Positions 52,763-61,100 of a stretch of DNA of 64,000 bases are shown here, piece after piece. The stretch comes from an uncultured Clostridia bacterium. GTDB taxonomy: Bacteria; Bacillota; Clostridia; Lachnospirales; Lachnospiraceae. The notes below the pieces were generated by a model. The model was not told the origin of the DNA. It worked only from the letters and a program-made list of their open reading frames with translations, and did no database searches. Position numbers and translations under genes: made by a program. Every line of letters begins with the position of its first letter. Position 1 is the first letter of the stretch. Where the stretch lies: contig CAMWKO010000002.1 of NCBI GenBank assembly GCA_947174885.1, positions 60,754-124,753 on the forward strand, written 5' to 3'.

Positions 52763-53665
52763 TTATCTATCTATTAAATCATCTATTATTTTTACAAGAT
52801 TTCCAATTTCCGGCTTTGATAACTGTGCATCTGCTCCTAATGCTTTTCCCTTTGCTCGCATTTCATCATTTACTAATGACGAGAATATAATCAGCGGAAT
52901 ATTACTTAATACCTCATCTGTTTTAACTAATTTTGTAAGTCTGTGTCCGTCCATACGTGGCATTTCTATATCAGTCACTATACATTTAACACTTTCTAAA
53001 ACATTGCCCTCTTTCTTTAATTTTATCAGTTTATCCCATGCTTCCTGACCATTTGATGTAGCTATAATATTATCATATCCTGCCTTTATAAGTGAATCTC
53101 TGATAAGCTTGCTAAGTAATGGAGAATCTTCTGCTATAAGGATAGGCGATTTATTTCTGTCCCTTTCACCAAGTTTATCAATCTCAGATACCTTCAAACC
53201 AATTTCCGGACTAATATCTGTTACAATCTTTTCAAAATCAAGAATGATTATAAGTTTTTCTGCTAATCTTACAACACCTGTTGCTACACTTGTGTTTAAA
53301 TTTGTAAGCGTAGCATCCGGTTTTATAATATCAGCCCATGAAACCCTGTGTATACCTGAAACACTATGTACATGGAATGCAATATTAAGTTTATTAAAAT
53401 TTGTAATAATCATCATATCTGTAGATGAAACAGGTGTAGGTTCGACACCTAAAATTCTCTCTAAATTAATAGCAGTAATCAAAATGTCACGAGGCATAAA
53501 TATACCTTCAATAGCCGGATGTGCGTTTGGTACAGGTGTAACCGGCACATAGCTTATAATCTCACGAACCTTTGCTACGTTAATACCATAATTATTACCA
53601 TTAACTACAAACTCTAAAACCTCTAATTCATTTGTTCCATTCTCTAGCAAAATACTTGTTTCCAT
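52763..53665 (-). CDS. cheV: Chemotaxis adaptor CheV (CheW-receiver fusion)
   Basis: CheV couples chemoreceptors to CheA and adapts through phosphorylation. The 300-residue protein has an N-terminal CheW-like domain (about 10-155: LEFVVNGNNYGINVAKVREI ... VPNAHPAIEGIF) and a receiver domain (about 174-300) with acidic residues ED (179-180), the phosphoacceptor D232 in VTDIEMPRMDG and the Lys in LSKPEIG. A clean ribosome site precedes the ATG. It implies that the organism is motile or has a chemosensory array. It is not in an operon with other chemotaxis genes here. Confidence 0.95.
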   Translation of the reverse strand: METSILLENGTNELEVLEFVVNGNNYGINVAKVREIISYVPVTPVPNAHPAIEGIFMPRDILITAINLERILGVEPTPVSSTDMMIITNFNKLNIAFHVHSVSGIHRVSWADIIKPDATLTNLNTSVATGVVRLAEKLIIILDFEKIVTDISPEIGLKVSEIDKLGERDRNKSPILIAEDSPLLSKLIRDSLIKAGYDNIIATSNGQEAWDKLIKLKKEGNVLESVKCIVTDIEMPRMDGHRLTKLVKTDEVLSNIPLIIFSSLVNDEMRAKGKALGADAQLSKPEIGNLVKIIDDLIDR

Positions 53666-53739
53666 AAATCCTCCTAAATAAATAGTTTATTACATATATA
53701 AATTTGAGATAATACTATCATAAATACTTCCAAAAATCA

Positions 53740-54447
53740 TTATTTTTTTAGAATAACTGTTTCAGTTATATCTCCGTTTGATATTTCTAATTTTATAGTT
53801 GAAACTGACTTCAGGTTCTTACGACTTGCTTCAAAAACAAGAACCATTTCCTTTGTTTCATTTGCTTTTATAGTTCCGTTATATGTATTAAAAGCATTGT
53901 TCAACATTGTAGTCTGACAATTTGCTTTTACCTGACTATTAAAAATACCTTTAAACTTTATATCAGAATTAATCATATCCAATTTTATATCTTTGTCTGT
54001 AGTATTTGTAACATTCAATTCTATAACTATAAGATTTGAACCGTCTACAGCATTCATCACAAAGTTAAGACTTTCTCCCTCAGGATATGTTTCACACATC
54101 TTAAAGCTTTTGTAAGATACATCAATACCTGACAGCTTTAATACTGTATTCATATCTGTTTCAACAGCAAATGCCGTAGTTTGATCCTGTTCATTTGAAG
54201 AACCCTCTGTATTTTTTTCAGAAGAAGTAGTATCTTTTTCAGATATCCAAACAGTTTCTGTTTCACTTTCAATCTCAACATCCATAAGCTTCAGCCCATA
54301 GTTTTTGTCATGATTTATAACGGCATTAACAGAATAGTCTACAACTAACTGTTCTTCTTCTTCTGTAAGCTCAACATTTCCACATCCGTAAACAGACATC
54401 ATCATAATCAATATTAAACTACTAACAAATAATCTTTTAAACTTCAT
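53740..54447 (-). CDS. Lipoprotein with immunoglobulin-like domain
   Basis: This 235-residue protein has a type II signal: charged KFKRLF, a hydrophobic run, then the lipobox VYGC with Cys about residue 22. After a Thr/Ser/Glu-rich linker (about 75-105), the C-terminal part (LIVIELNVTNTTDKDIKL ... NGTIKANETKEMVLVF) has the beta-strand pattern of DUF4352-type Ig-like domains. It is therefore a surface lipoprotein of unknown function. An in-frame ATG 15 codons upstream would precede the signal peptide and is not used. It lies between cheV and the histidine kinase. Confidence 0.72.
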   Translation of the reverse strand: MKFKRLFVSSLILIMMMSVYGCGNVELTEEEEQLVVDYSVNAVINHDKNYGLKLMDVEIESETETVWISEKDTTSSEKNTEGSSNEQDQTTAFAVETDMNTVLKLSGIDVSYKSFKMCETYPEGESLNFVMNAVDGSNLIVIELNVTNTTDKDIKLDMINSDIKFKGIFNSQVKANCQTTMLNNAFNTYNGTIKANETKEMVLVFEASRKNLKSVSTIKLEISNGDITETVILKK

Positions 54448-54587
54448 ACACTTCACATACCTTACATAAAATATTAATATTAATTCTATCATTTTTTGTC
54501 GATTACTTCAAGTATTATATACCATAAATCGTAAAACGATTTATTTAGAGTGTAATTAAGATACAATACTAAATTTATTCCCACTAT

Positions 54588-54743
54588 CTGAGCTGCTTCG
54601 CAACTCAGTGTTGTGCCTTTACTTCCTAAATTTTCCCTATCTATACTGCCGTCACTGAGCTGCTTTGCAACTCAGAGTTGTGTGCCTTTACTTCCTAAAT
54701 TTTCCTGTCTATACTACCGTCACTGAGTTGCTTCGCAGCTCAG
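54588..54743. repeat. Three tandem hairpin units at the end of the kinase gene
   Basis: Units start at 54588, 54655 and 54723 (periods 67 and 68 bp). Each begins CTGAGNTGCTTYGCARCTCAG, a hairpin with 8-bp arms, then GTTGTG, and the first two continue CCTTTACTTCCTAAATTTTCC. The third unit encodes the last residues of the histidine kinase (STTLSCEATQ). The rest of the 54448-54719 gap holds nothing else recognisable. Confidence 0.85.
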
Positions 54744-56210
54744 TGTTGTGCTATCTACGGTGAAGAAAAATTCCACTCCATCCTCGGTATTTCTGACACC
54801 ACACTCCTGTTTTAAGGCATTACTTATTGCCTTAACAATAGACAAACCAATGCCGCTTCCTCCATATTCTCTAGTTCTCGCCTTATCCACCTTATAAAAC
54901 TTTACCCATATATTATCTAACTCGCTTTCAGGTATATTTTTCCCTGTATTTCTAACATATACTGTTACTTTTTCAGAATTATCCTCCAAGGTAATAAATA
55001 TGTTTTTTTCTCCTCCAATATGATTTATGGCATTACTAATATAGTTTGTAATAACCTCCGAAATCTGAAATTCATCAGTCCAGACATAATAGGGTTTAGA
55101 AGTATCAAAAACTATCTTTATACCCTTTTCATCTAACATAACCTTAAAATTTGCCAATATCTGTTCTATTAATTCTATGATATTGAATCTTTCCATATCA
55201 ATTTCCATACCACCAAATTCCAGCTGATTTAAGGTTAAAAGCTTCATAACCATTTTATTCATCTTTGCTGACTCATCCTCTATGACTTCACAATAAAAAT
55301 TCTTGCTTTCTGCATCTTCGTTAACACACTCCTTAAGTCCTTCTGCATATCCTGATATTAGTGCAATAGGTGTTTTTAATTCATGTGAAACATTAGATAT
55401 GAAATCTTTTCTCATTTCATCTATTTTCATTTTCTCATCCAAATCAATTTTTAATCTGATATTGGCATTTTTAAGCTCGGAAATAGTTTTTTCCAGTCTT
55501 TCAGACATGATATTCATACTTTTTCCAAGACTTCCTATTTCATCATTCTCATTACCTTCATATCTGGCTGTAAAATCCATATTACTCATTCTTTGTGAAA
55601 TATCTGCAAGATTTTTTATGGGTTTTGCTACATTTCTTGCTATAAAAAAAATCACAAATACACAAAGCAACAGCAATGAAATTCCCACATAAATAAAAAA
55701 TCTATTATATATATTTATAGAATTTTTAATGCCTTCAACAGATGAACGCATGACTAAAATATATCCATCCTCTGTAGTTCCAAATATTTCCAGATATTCC
55801 CTGTCTGAAATATCGTCATATATCTGATACAGGCTATAATCTTCTGAATTTTTTATTATTTTTCCAAATTCAATTTCATCATTAAAAATTAAATCCTTTA
55901 ATCTCTGTAAAAGATTATCTCCCTCTACGCTGTAACCGCTGCTAAGTACAATCTGCAAAGAAGAATTAATCACCAGAACCGATATACTTTCTGTCTCACA
56001 TTCACTGATAATTTCCTTATAATCAGTGATATCACTTTTTTTAGTAAAATAGTCGTTAATCATATTATAAGTAAAAATCATGGCATCTGACTTTTCATTT
56101 TTATAATATTTTTCTAAAAACACTGTATTAAAAAGCCAGCTTAGTAATACAACACTGGCAGTCATCCCACAAAGAATAACTGCCAACCTTGTGCTTAAAT
56201 GCTTTTTCAT
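54720..56210 (-). CDS. Sensor histidine kinase
   Basis: This 496-residue membrane kinase has two membrane helices (about 8-30 and 168-192) around an extracellular sensor of about 135 residues, a HAMP domain (about 193-245), a HisKA domain with the phosphorylated His in FISNVSHELKTPIALISGYAEG (about 277), and a HATPase domain with the N box (NYISNAINH) and G boxes (GGSGIGLSIVK). It starts 12 bp after the response regulator gene, with AAGGTGA. Its partner is that regulator. The last ten residues come from a tandem repeat unit and so may be recent. The sensed signal is unknown. Confidence 0.95.
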   Translation of the reverse strand: MKKHLSTRLAVILCGMTASVVLLSWLFNTVFLEKYYKNEKSDAMIFTYNMINDYFTKKSDITDYKEIISECETESISVLVINSSLQIVLSSGYSVEGDNLLQRLKDLIFNDEIEFGKIIKNSEDYSLYQIYDDISDREYLEIFGTTEDGYILVMRSSVEGIKNSINIYNRFFIYVGISLLLLCVFVIFFIARNVAKPIKNLADISQRMSNMDFTARYEGNENDEIGSLGKSMNIMSERLEKTISELKNANIRLKIDLDEKMKIDEMRKDFISNVSHELKTPIALISGYAEGLKECVNEDAESKNFYCEVIEDESAKMNKMVMKLLTLNQLEFGGMEIDMERFNIIELIEQILANFKVMLDEKGIKIVFDTSKPYYVWTDEFQISEVITNYISNAINHIGGEKNIFITLEDNSEKVTVYVRNTGKNIPESELDNIWVKFYKVDKARTREYGGSGIGLSIVKAISNALKQECGVRNTEDGVEFFFTVDSTTLSCEATQ

Positions 56211-56222
56211 AGACCATCACCT

Positions 56223-56906
56223 TTAATCTACCTCAAATTTGTAGCCCATTCCCCATATAGTTTTTATATAATCTGCATCTTTTGTAAGCTTTGCACGAAG
56301 TTTTTTAACATGGGTATCAATAGTTCTGGCATCACCAAAATAGTCATAATTCCATACATTATTAAGTATTTTTTCTCTTGATAATGCAATATCTTTATTT
56401 TCAATGAAATAGACTAATAACTCAAATTCCTTATAGCTAAGCTCAATTATATTTCCACATACCTTTACTATATGTGAAGGCTTGTTCAGTTCAATGTTTC
56501 CTACTGCTATTACACCTTCATCAAGCTTATTTGCCCGTCTTAAAAGTGCATCTACTCTGGCTGCAAGTATTTTAGGACTAAATGGTTTAGAAATATATTC
56601 ATCAACCCCTAGTTCAAATCCTTTCAGTTCATCCTCTTCATCACCTTTTGCTGTAAGGATAATCACCGGTACTTTTGAAGTTTTTCTAATCTCTTTAAGT
56701 ACTTCAAATCCGTCCATTTTTGGCATCATAACATCTAACAGAATCAATGATATATCATTGTTATCAAAAAAGACCTCTAATGCTTCCTCTCCGTCTGCTG
56801 CCTCTAAAATAATATAGTCCTTTTTTACCAAGAAATCTTTTACAAGCTTTCTCATTCTAGCTTCATCATCCACTATCAATACTTTTAAATCAGACATATT
56901 ATTCAC
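56223..56906 (-). CDS. OmpR-family response regulator
   Basis: This 227-residue regulator has a receiver domain with acidic D13-D14, the phosphoacceptor Asp in ILLDVMMPKMDG (about 57) and Lys in SKPFS (about 106), then a winged-helix DNA-binding domain (about 130-227; ELLVYFIENKDIALSREKIL and DTHVKKLRAKL). It is 4 bp after the membrane coiled-coil gene and 12 bp before the kinase gene, so all three are probably co-transcribed with the cyclophilin. Confidence 0.96.
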   Translation of the reverse strand: MNNMSDLKVLIVDDEARMRKLVKDFLVKKDYIILEAADGEEALEVFFDNNDISLILLDVMMPKMDGFEVLKEIRKTSKVPVIILTAKGDEEDELKGFELGVDEYISKPFSPKILAARVDALLRRANKLDEGVIAVGNIELNKPSHIVKVCGNIIELSYKEFELLVYFIENKDIALSREKILNNVWNYDYFGDARTIDTHVKKLRAKLTKDADYIKTIWGMGYKFEVD

Positions 56907-56910
56907 CTCT

Positions 56911-57456
56911 TTACTTTAAGCCAAGCTCTCGTTCTCTTTCTTTTAGCTCTTCCTCTTTATTTTTCAATTCAATGCTCCACTCAGACAGCTCCTCCTCCAT
57001 ATCCTTATACTGTGCGTCAATTCTGTTCTGATAGTTTATTATATTGAGATTATCACTATTATTCACAATTAAAACAAATAATATAAATATAATAATAAGT
57101 GCTATATTAACAATAATCATATTTATAAATCTTCTCTTATAGACACTGTCTGTACCCTTTTTGTTTGAAGATGCAACACTGTCTGATATATCTACCCTTA
57201 TAGGCGGAACATCCTCCTCCAAAACACCGTTTTCTATAATACTTTTTCTCAGCTCATACATAAAGCTTATGCCTACCGGTGTTTTAAAAAGCTTTTTATC
57301 ATTCATCATATTATATGCAGATAATGAAGCTGAAAGATTTTTATAATCAATCCGCTGTTTCATGTACTCTACACCTTTTTGTTCATTTTTTGCATTCTCC
57401 GCTTCAGTCTCTGTTTTGAATCCAAATCCCTCTACTATATAGCTTTTTTCTGTCAT
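56911..57456 (-). CDS. Single-pass membrane protein with coiled coil
   Basis: This 181-residue protein is not recognised. It has a soluble N-terminal region (1-105) with a Tyr/Leu-rich helix (KNLSASLSAYNMMNDKKL), one membrane segment (about 111-130: FINMIIVNIALIIIFILFVL), and a C-terminal coiled coil (about 140-181) rich in Glu and Lys (EELSEWSIELKNKEEELKE). It lies 5 bp after the cyclophilin gene and 4 bp before the response regulator, so it may be part of the signalling operon. The start is supported only by a weak AAGGA. Confidence 0.65.
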   Translation of the reverse strand: MTEKSYIVEGFGFKTETEAENAKNEQKGVEYMKQRIDYKNLSASLSAYNMMNDKKLFKTPVGISFMYELRKSIIENGVLEEDVPPIRVDISDSVASSNKKGTDSVYKRRFINMIIVNIALIIIFILFVLIVNNSDNLNIINYQNRIDAQYKDMEEELSEWSIELKNKEEELKERERELGLK

Positions 57457-57461
57457 TAATT

Positions 57462-58268
57462 CTAATATTCCTTAATTAAAATTTTCTCAATTATAACATC
57501 TTCTAATGGCTTATAATTTGCACTTTCATTTACGGCTACTGATGCAATAGTATCCACTACATCCATGCCTTCAAACACCTGACCAAATACAGTATGTGCA
57601 CCATACAGCCAGCCCGCACCGCCATTTGCCTTATAGTAATCCACCAAATCATCATCTACGCCCAACTGTCTTAGCTGTTTTACATAATTTATATGATATT
57701 CTTTAGTTTGTACAATAAAAAACTGTGAGCCATTTGTATTTGTACCTGAATTTGCCATACATAATGCTCCTCTTATAGGCATTAGCTTTTTGCTGAATTC
57801 ATCTTCAAAAGCCTCTCCCCATATGCTCTTTCCACCTCTTCCGGTTCCATCCGGATCACCACCCTGAATCATAAAGTCATTCATAACTCTATGAAATGTA
57901 ACTCCATTATAATAGCCCTCTTTTGCATGTGTTACAAAGTTTTCAACTGCTTTAGGAGCTAAAGTTTCAAAAAATTTAACCTTGATTACACCATAGTCCT
58001 TTACATAAATCTCCGCTATAATTTCTCCCTCTACAGGCTCACTATACTGACATATATTCTCCGGTATAATGGTCTTTCCAAACTCTGCATCCTTTTTTTC
58101 TTCTTTACTACCCCCGGTAATCAGTAAAACCAGACAGACCACAACAATCACAGCTACAACAGCTGCCAACGCTATTATTAAGCTATTATTACTTTTTTTA
58201 TGGTCAGAAGATTGCTTCTCTTTTTTATTTTCATTAACATTACTTGTTTTTTCTTTTTTATCACTCAT
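57462..58268 (-). CDS. Membrane-anchored cyclophilin-type peptidyl-prolyl isomerase
   Basis: This 268-residue protein has a Lys/Ser/Asn-rich N-terminus (1-27), a membrane anchor (about 28-50: LIIALAAVVAVIVVVCLVLL), and an extracytoplasmic cyclophilin domain (about 85-268) with the active-site segments VTFHRVMNDFMIQGGDPDGTG and ALCMANSGTNTNGSQFFI. It should fold secreted proteins outside the cell membrane. It is the first gene of a possible operon with the coiled-coil protein and the two-component system. Confidence 0.92.
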   Translation of the reverse strand: MSDKKEKTSNVNENKKEKQSSDHKKSNNSLIIALAAVVAVIVVVCLVLLITGGSKEEKKDAEFGKTIIPENICQYSEPVEGEIIAEIYVKDYGVIKVKFFETLAPKAVENFVTHAKEGYYNGVTFHRVMNDFMIQGGDPDGTGRGGKSIWGEAFEDEFSKKLMPIRGALCMANSGTNTNGSQFFIVQTKEYHINYVKQLRQLGVDDDLVDYYKANGGAGWLYGAHTVFGQVFEGMDVVDTIASVAVNESANYKPLEDVIIEKILIKEY

Positions 58269-58309
58269 AATATGTGCCTATAATTCCCTTCGTTTATTTT
58301 TCTTCACAC

Positions 58310-58747
58310 TTATTTGCATATATCAGCAACAACAGCACTTATAACCTTTCCATCTGCTTTTCCTTTAAGTTCTGCCATAACAGCTTTCATAATTTCTCCC
58401 TTATTCTTTGTAGCTACTACATCTGCAAATTTTTCATTCAAAATCTGCTTAATCTCATCCTCACTAAGCATCTTCGGTGCATATTCTTCAATTACACTCT
58501 TTCTGAATGAATACTGTGCCTTTAAATCCTCTCTTTCAGCAGGGCAGGTATCTACCTGCTCTCTTACAGTCTTTAATTCCTTTAAAATAGCTCTATCCAC
58601 TAATTCATCCGGTATATTATCTCTTTTTCCTTCATCAATAGCAAGCTTTTTAACTGCTGAAACAAGCGAAGAAATAGTTTCTTTTCTTTCTTTATCCTTT
58701 GCCTTCATAGCAGCAATCATATCTTTTTGCAATGTATCAAAATTCAT
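58310..58747 (-). CDS. yqeY: GatB/YqeY-domain protein
   Basis: This 145-residue protein matches YqeY, a conserved small protein related to the tail domain of GatB that may bind tRNA. It begins MNFDTLQKDMIAAMKAKDKE, and the motif YAPKMLSEDEI is present. The frame is open 27 codons upstream, but GGAGG precedes the ATG at 58745-58747. In many Firmicutes yqeY follows rpsU; here the two are 54 kb apart. Function in the cell remains unclear. Confidence 0.92.
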   Translation of the reverse strand: MNFDTLQKDMIAAMKAKDKERKETISSLVSAVKKLAIDEGKRDNIPDELVDRAILKELKTVREQVDTCPAEREDLKAQYSFRKSVIEEYAPKMLSEDEIKQILNEKFADVVATKNKGEIMKAVMAELKGKADGKVISAVVADICK

Positions 58748-58907
58748 AATAAACCTCCATAAACCTAAAATTTTTCTTATGTAAGTATATACCAAAGAGA
58801 AATTTGTAGCAATATTCATTTGGAACAAAATTGTGGAATTTTTGTGAAGAAGTCGTAAGATCAGGCAAGTTTGACTTTGGCTCGTTGCCTGCGGGAATAA
58901 AAAAATA

Positions 58908-58932
58908 CTACCACAAATCTATTATGTGGTAG
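58908..58932 (-). terminator. Terminator of ssrA
   Basis: On the minus strand CTACCACA and TGTGGTAG form a perfect 8-bp stem with a 9-base loop, followed by TATTTTTTT, about 20 bp past the tmRNA 3' end. Confidence 0.88.
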
Positions 58933-58951
58933 CACCTTTAAAATCTTTAAA

Positions 58952-59287
58952 TGGAGATGACGGGAGTCGAACCCGTGTCCAAAAGCCCATCCAATGTTCT
59001 TCTACTATTATAGTCAGTTATTATTAATTCCCTTACCCCGGCGAAAACTGACATTCTCCGGGATTTGGTAGCTTCATAAATCTATTACCTGCTCAAAGCT
59101 TTGCAGATAATGTTCCCTACTAAGTCGATGCCTTAATCTAAGATGTAGGAGTCCTAGTTAAGACAGCTGCAACTAGGCAGCGATTGCTAAATTTTCTTCA
59201 GCGTTTATATTTAATTTTGCCATTTAACGCATTGCATACGAATAGCTTCACCATATTCAAAGCCCCTGTCGAAGCCTTTACATCCCC
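58952..59287 (-). ncRNA. ssrA: Transfer-messenger RNA
   Basis: tmRNA rescues stalled ribosomes with SmpB and tags the nascent peptide for proteolysis. The 5' end GGGGATGTAAAGGCTTCGAC and the 3' end GGTTCGACTCCCGTCATCTCCA-type T arm pair to form the alanine-acceptor stem (GGGGAUG with CAUCUCC), and CCA is encoded. The tag reading frame runs from the resume codon GCA at 59218-59220 to a stop at 59173-59175 and gives AKLNINAEENLAIAA. The tag ends in AIAA rather than the common ALAA. The promoter is at 59309-59337. A patatin-like gene lies between it and smpB. Confidence 0.96.
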
Positions 59288-59308
59288 AATAAAACCTGCG
59301 ACTATGAC

Positions 59309-59337
59309 AGTTTACAAAAAAAACTTGATAAAGTCAA
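59309..59337 (-). promoter_or_regulatory. Sigma-A promoter of ssrA
   Basis: On the minus strand TTGACT (59332-59337), a 17-bp spacer and TAAACT (59309-59314) lie about 22 bp upstream of the mature tmRNA 5' end. Confidence 0.85.
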
Positions 59338-59498
59338 GAAACTTGCGTTAAATATTTCATAAACCCGATAAAATTCATTTGCAATAATTCTTTTGAATTC
59401 ATTTCTTTAGCTATATCTCGTAATTTCTCTTTTCTTTATCTGTATCTTATAGATTTTTATTAGAGTGACAGTCCCATCTATATAGATTATTACAATTC

Positions 59499-60461
59499 CT
59501 AATTATTATATATTTCTAAAAGCTTATCCATATTTCTTTCAATACCCTTATACCTGTTAGGAGAACAATTATTAAAATACGCATTATCATAGTCTGCCTT
59601 GGAGCAGATATTAAATGCTTCTGTTGTAGTATATTTCCCTTCAAACATTTTATCTAATATTCTTACAGTATCCATATATCCTACTTCCATTCTGTATTTT
59701 GCACCGGACATGGAAAAATCGAGGGTTCCGTCAATAAGCTTTCCTATTCCAAAAGAAGGTTTTATATGTATAAAGTTAGCATCGGTAAATTCAGTTTTAT
59801 ATTCTTTTGCATTTTCGTCCAAGTCAATTACAATAAAATCTCTTATACCCTCATCATATAACGGCTTTATAGGTGTATTATCAGTAATACCTCCATCCTT
59901 AAGCACCATATCATTGTATGTAACATTCTCATATGCTATAGGAAGTGCACTTGAAGCTAAAAGTAAGGTGGTTATTTCCTCCTTATTTTTATCGTTAAGT
60001 TTGAAATATACCGCTTCTTTTTGTTCGTTCTTATATATTCTGGTTGCATTGACATATAAAGGAATGTTACTATATGTTATATCATCAAAATTTACATAGT
60101 CATCTATTATCTGTATCAGACCTTCTCTGGAAAAAATACCTTCCTTAAAATCTATAAGTTCATAGTCAATTGACATAAACTGTCTGTTTGAAATATGTGA
60201 CCATACATCTATGGCAGATTTTAAATCCTTCATAGCAAACAGAGTCAGATTTAATGAACCAACACTGCAACCGGAAATTCCACATATTTTATCTATAAAA
60301 CCTCTCTCCCGTAAAGCTCTAAAGGCTCCAATCTGATAAGCACCCTTACCGCCTCCGCCTGCCAACACAAGTCCATAGCTGTCTTTTACTGTATCCCTTT
60401 GTGGCTTCATTTCATTCTTAACCATAGCCTCAAGCTCTGCCAGTTTTGCATTTATATCCAT
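59499..60461 (-). CDS. Patatin-like phospholipase
   Basis: This 320-residue protein has the patatin fold motifs: the oxyanion loop LVLAGGGGKGAYQIG (31-45), the nucleophile elbow GCSVG with Ser66, and the catalytic Asp in KDGGITDN (about 189). Patatin-like acyl hydrolases act on membrane lipids; some are virulence factors, many are housekeeping. There is no signal peptide, so it acts in the cytoplasm or at the inner face of the membrane. It stands alone between ssrA and smpB. Confidence 0.93.
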   Translation of the reverse strand: MDINAKLAELEAMVKNEMKPQRDTVKDSYGLVLAGGGGKGAYQIGAFRALRERGFIDKICGISGCSVGSLNLTLFAMKDLKSAIDVWSHISNRQFMSIDYELIDFKEGIFSREGLIQIIDDYVNFDDITYSNIPLYVNATRIYKNEQKEAVYFKLNDKNKEEITTLLLASSALPIAYENVTYNDMVLKDGGITDNTPIKPLYDEGIRDFIVIDLDENAKEYKTEFTDANFIHIKPSFGIGKLIDGTLDFSMSGAKYRMEVGYMDTVRILDKMFEGKYTTTEAFNICSKADYDNAYFNNCSPNRYKGIERNMDKLLEIYNN

Positions 60462-60481
60462 TATATGCTCCTTTTTTATCT

Positions 60482-60564
60482 CTTGAAGCTTCGTTTTTTA
60501 TTCTAATGTTCATAAAGTTTAAGAGAAAAAATTTATAAACTTTAAAATGAAAAATACGAAAACT
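60482..60564. repeat. Worn palindromic repeat copy between smpB and the patatin gene
   Basis: CTTGAAGCTTCGTTTTTTAT at the left and AAAAATACGAAAACTC at the right, with AAAGTTT/AAACTTT inner arms, look like a decayed short copy of the terminal-repeat pair seen at 30350-30421. Confidence 0.45.
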
Positions 60565-60598
60565 CATATTAATCATATGCACTGCATATTTAAATATG

Positions 60599-61066
60599 TT
60601 AATACAGATTCTTTACCTTAAAATCCTTCTCAGCCTCCCTTCGCATATCCTTCTTTGCAATATCCTGTCGCTTATCATACAGTTTTTTACCCTTTGCCAA
60701 ACCAATCTGCATTTTTACATAATTTCCTTTAATGTAAACCTCTAATGGAACTAAAGTATATCCTTTTACGGATAGCTGACCGTTAAGCTTATTTATTTCA
60801 CTTTTATGAAGCATCAGCTTTTTCGGTCTTAATGGGTCTTTATTAAAAATATTTCCCTTCTCATAAGGGCTTATATGCATGTTATAAACATATACCTCAC
60901 CTTTTTCTATTCTGATAAAAGACTCCTTAATAGAACATTTTCCCATACGCATGGACTTTACCTCCGTTCCGTGAAGACAAATTCCTGCTTCTAAGGTTTC
61001 CTCAATAAAATAATCAAATCTGGCTTTTTTATTATTAGCAATTAATTTTCCTGTTTCCTTCGCCAT
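60599..61066 (-). CDS. smpB: SsrA-binding protein
   Basis: SmpB binds tmRNA and delivers it to stalled ribosomes. The 155-residue protein has the family signature ([30 protein letters not shown] at about 9-38, GKCSIKESF) and the conserved basic C-terminal tail that enters the decoding centre. It follows rnr by 34 bp. The tmRNA gene it works with lies downstream, past the patatin gene. Confidence 0.97.
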   Translation of the reverse strand: MAKETGKLIANNKKARFDYFIEETLEAGICLHGTEVKSMRMGKCSIKESFIRIEKGEVYVYNMHISPYEKGNIFNKDPLRPKKLMLHKSEINKLNGQLSVKGYTLVPLEVYIKGNYVKMQIGLAKGKKLYDKRQDIAKKDMRREAEKDFKVKNLY

Positions 61067-61100
61067 ATTAAAAACCTGTAATATTTACTTTTCCTTTCTT

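Noticed and set aside
54588..54743. CRISPR array from regularly spaced repeats
   Set aside because: Only three units at 67-68 bp spacing, with the whole unit rather than only a repeat conserved, so there are no variable spacers; no cas genes.
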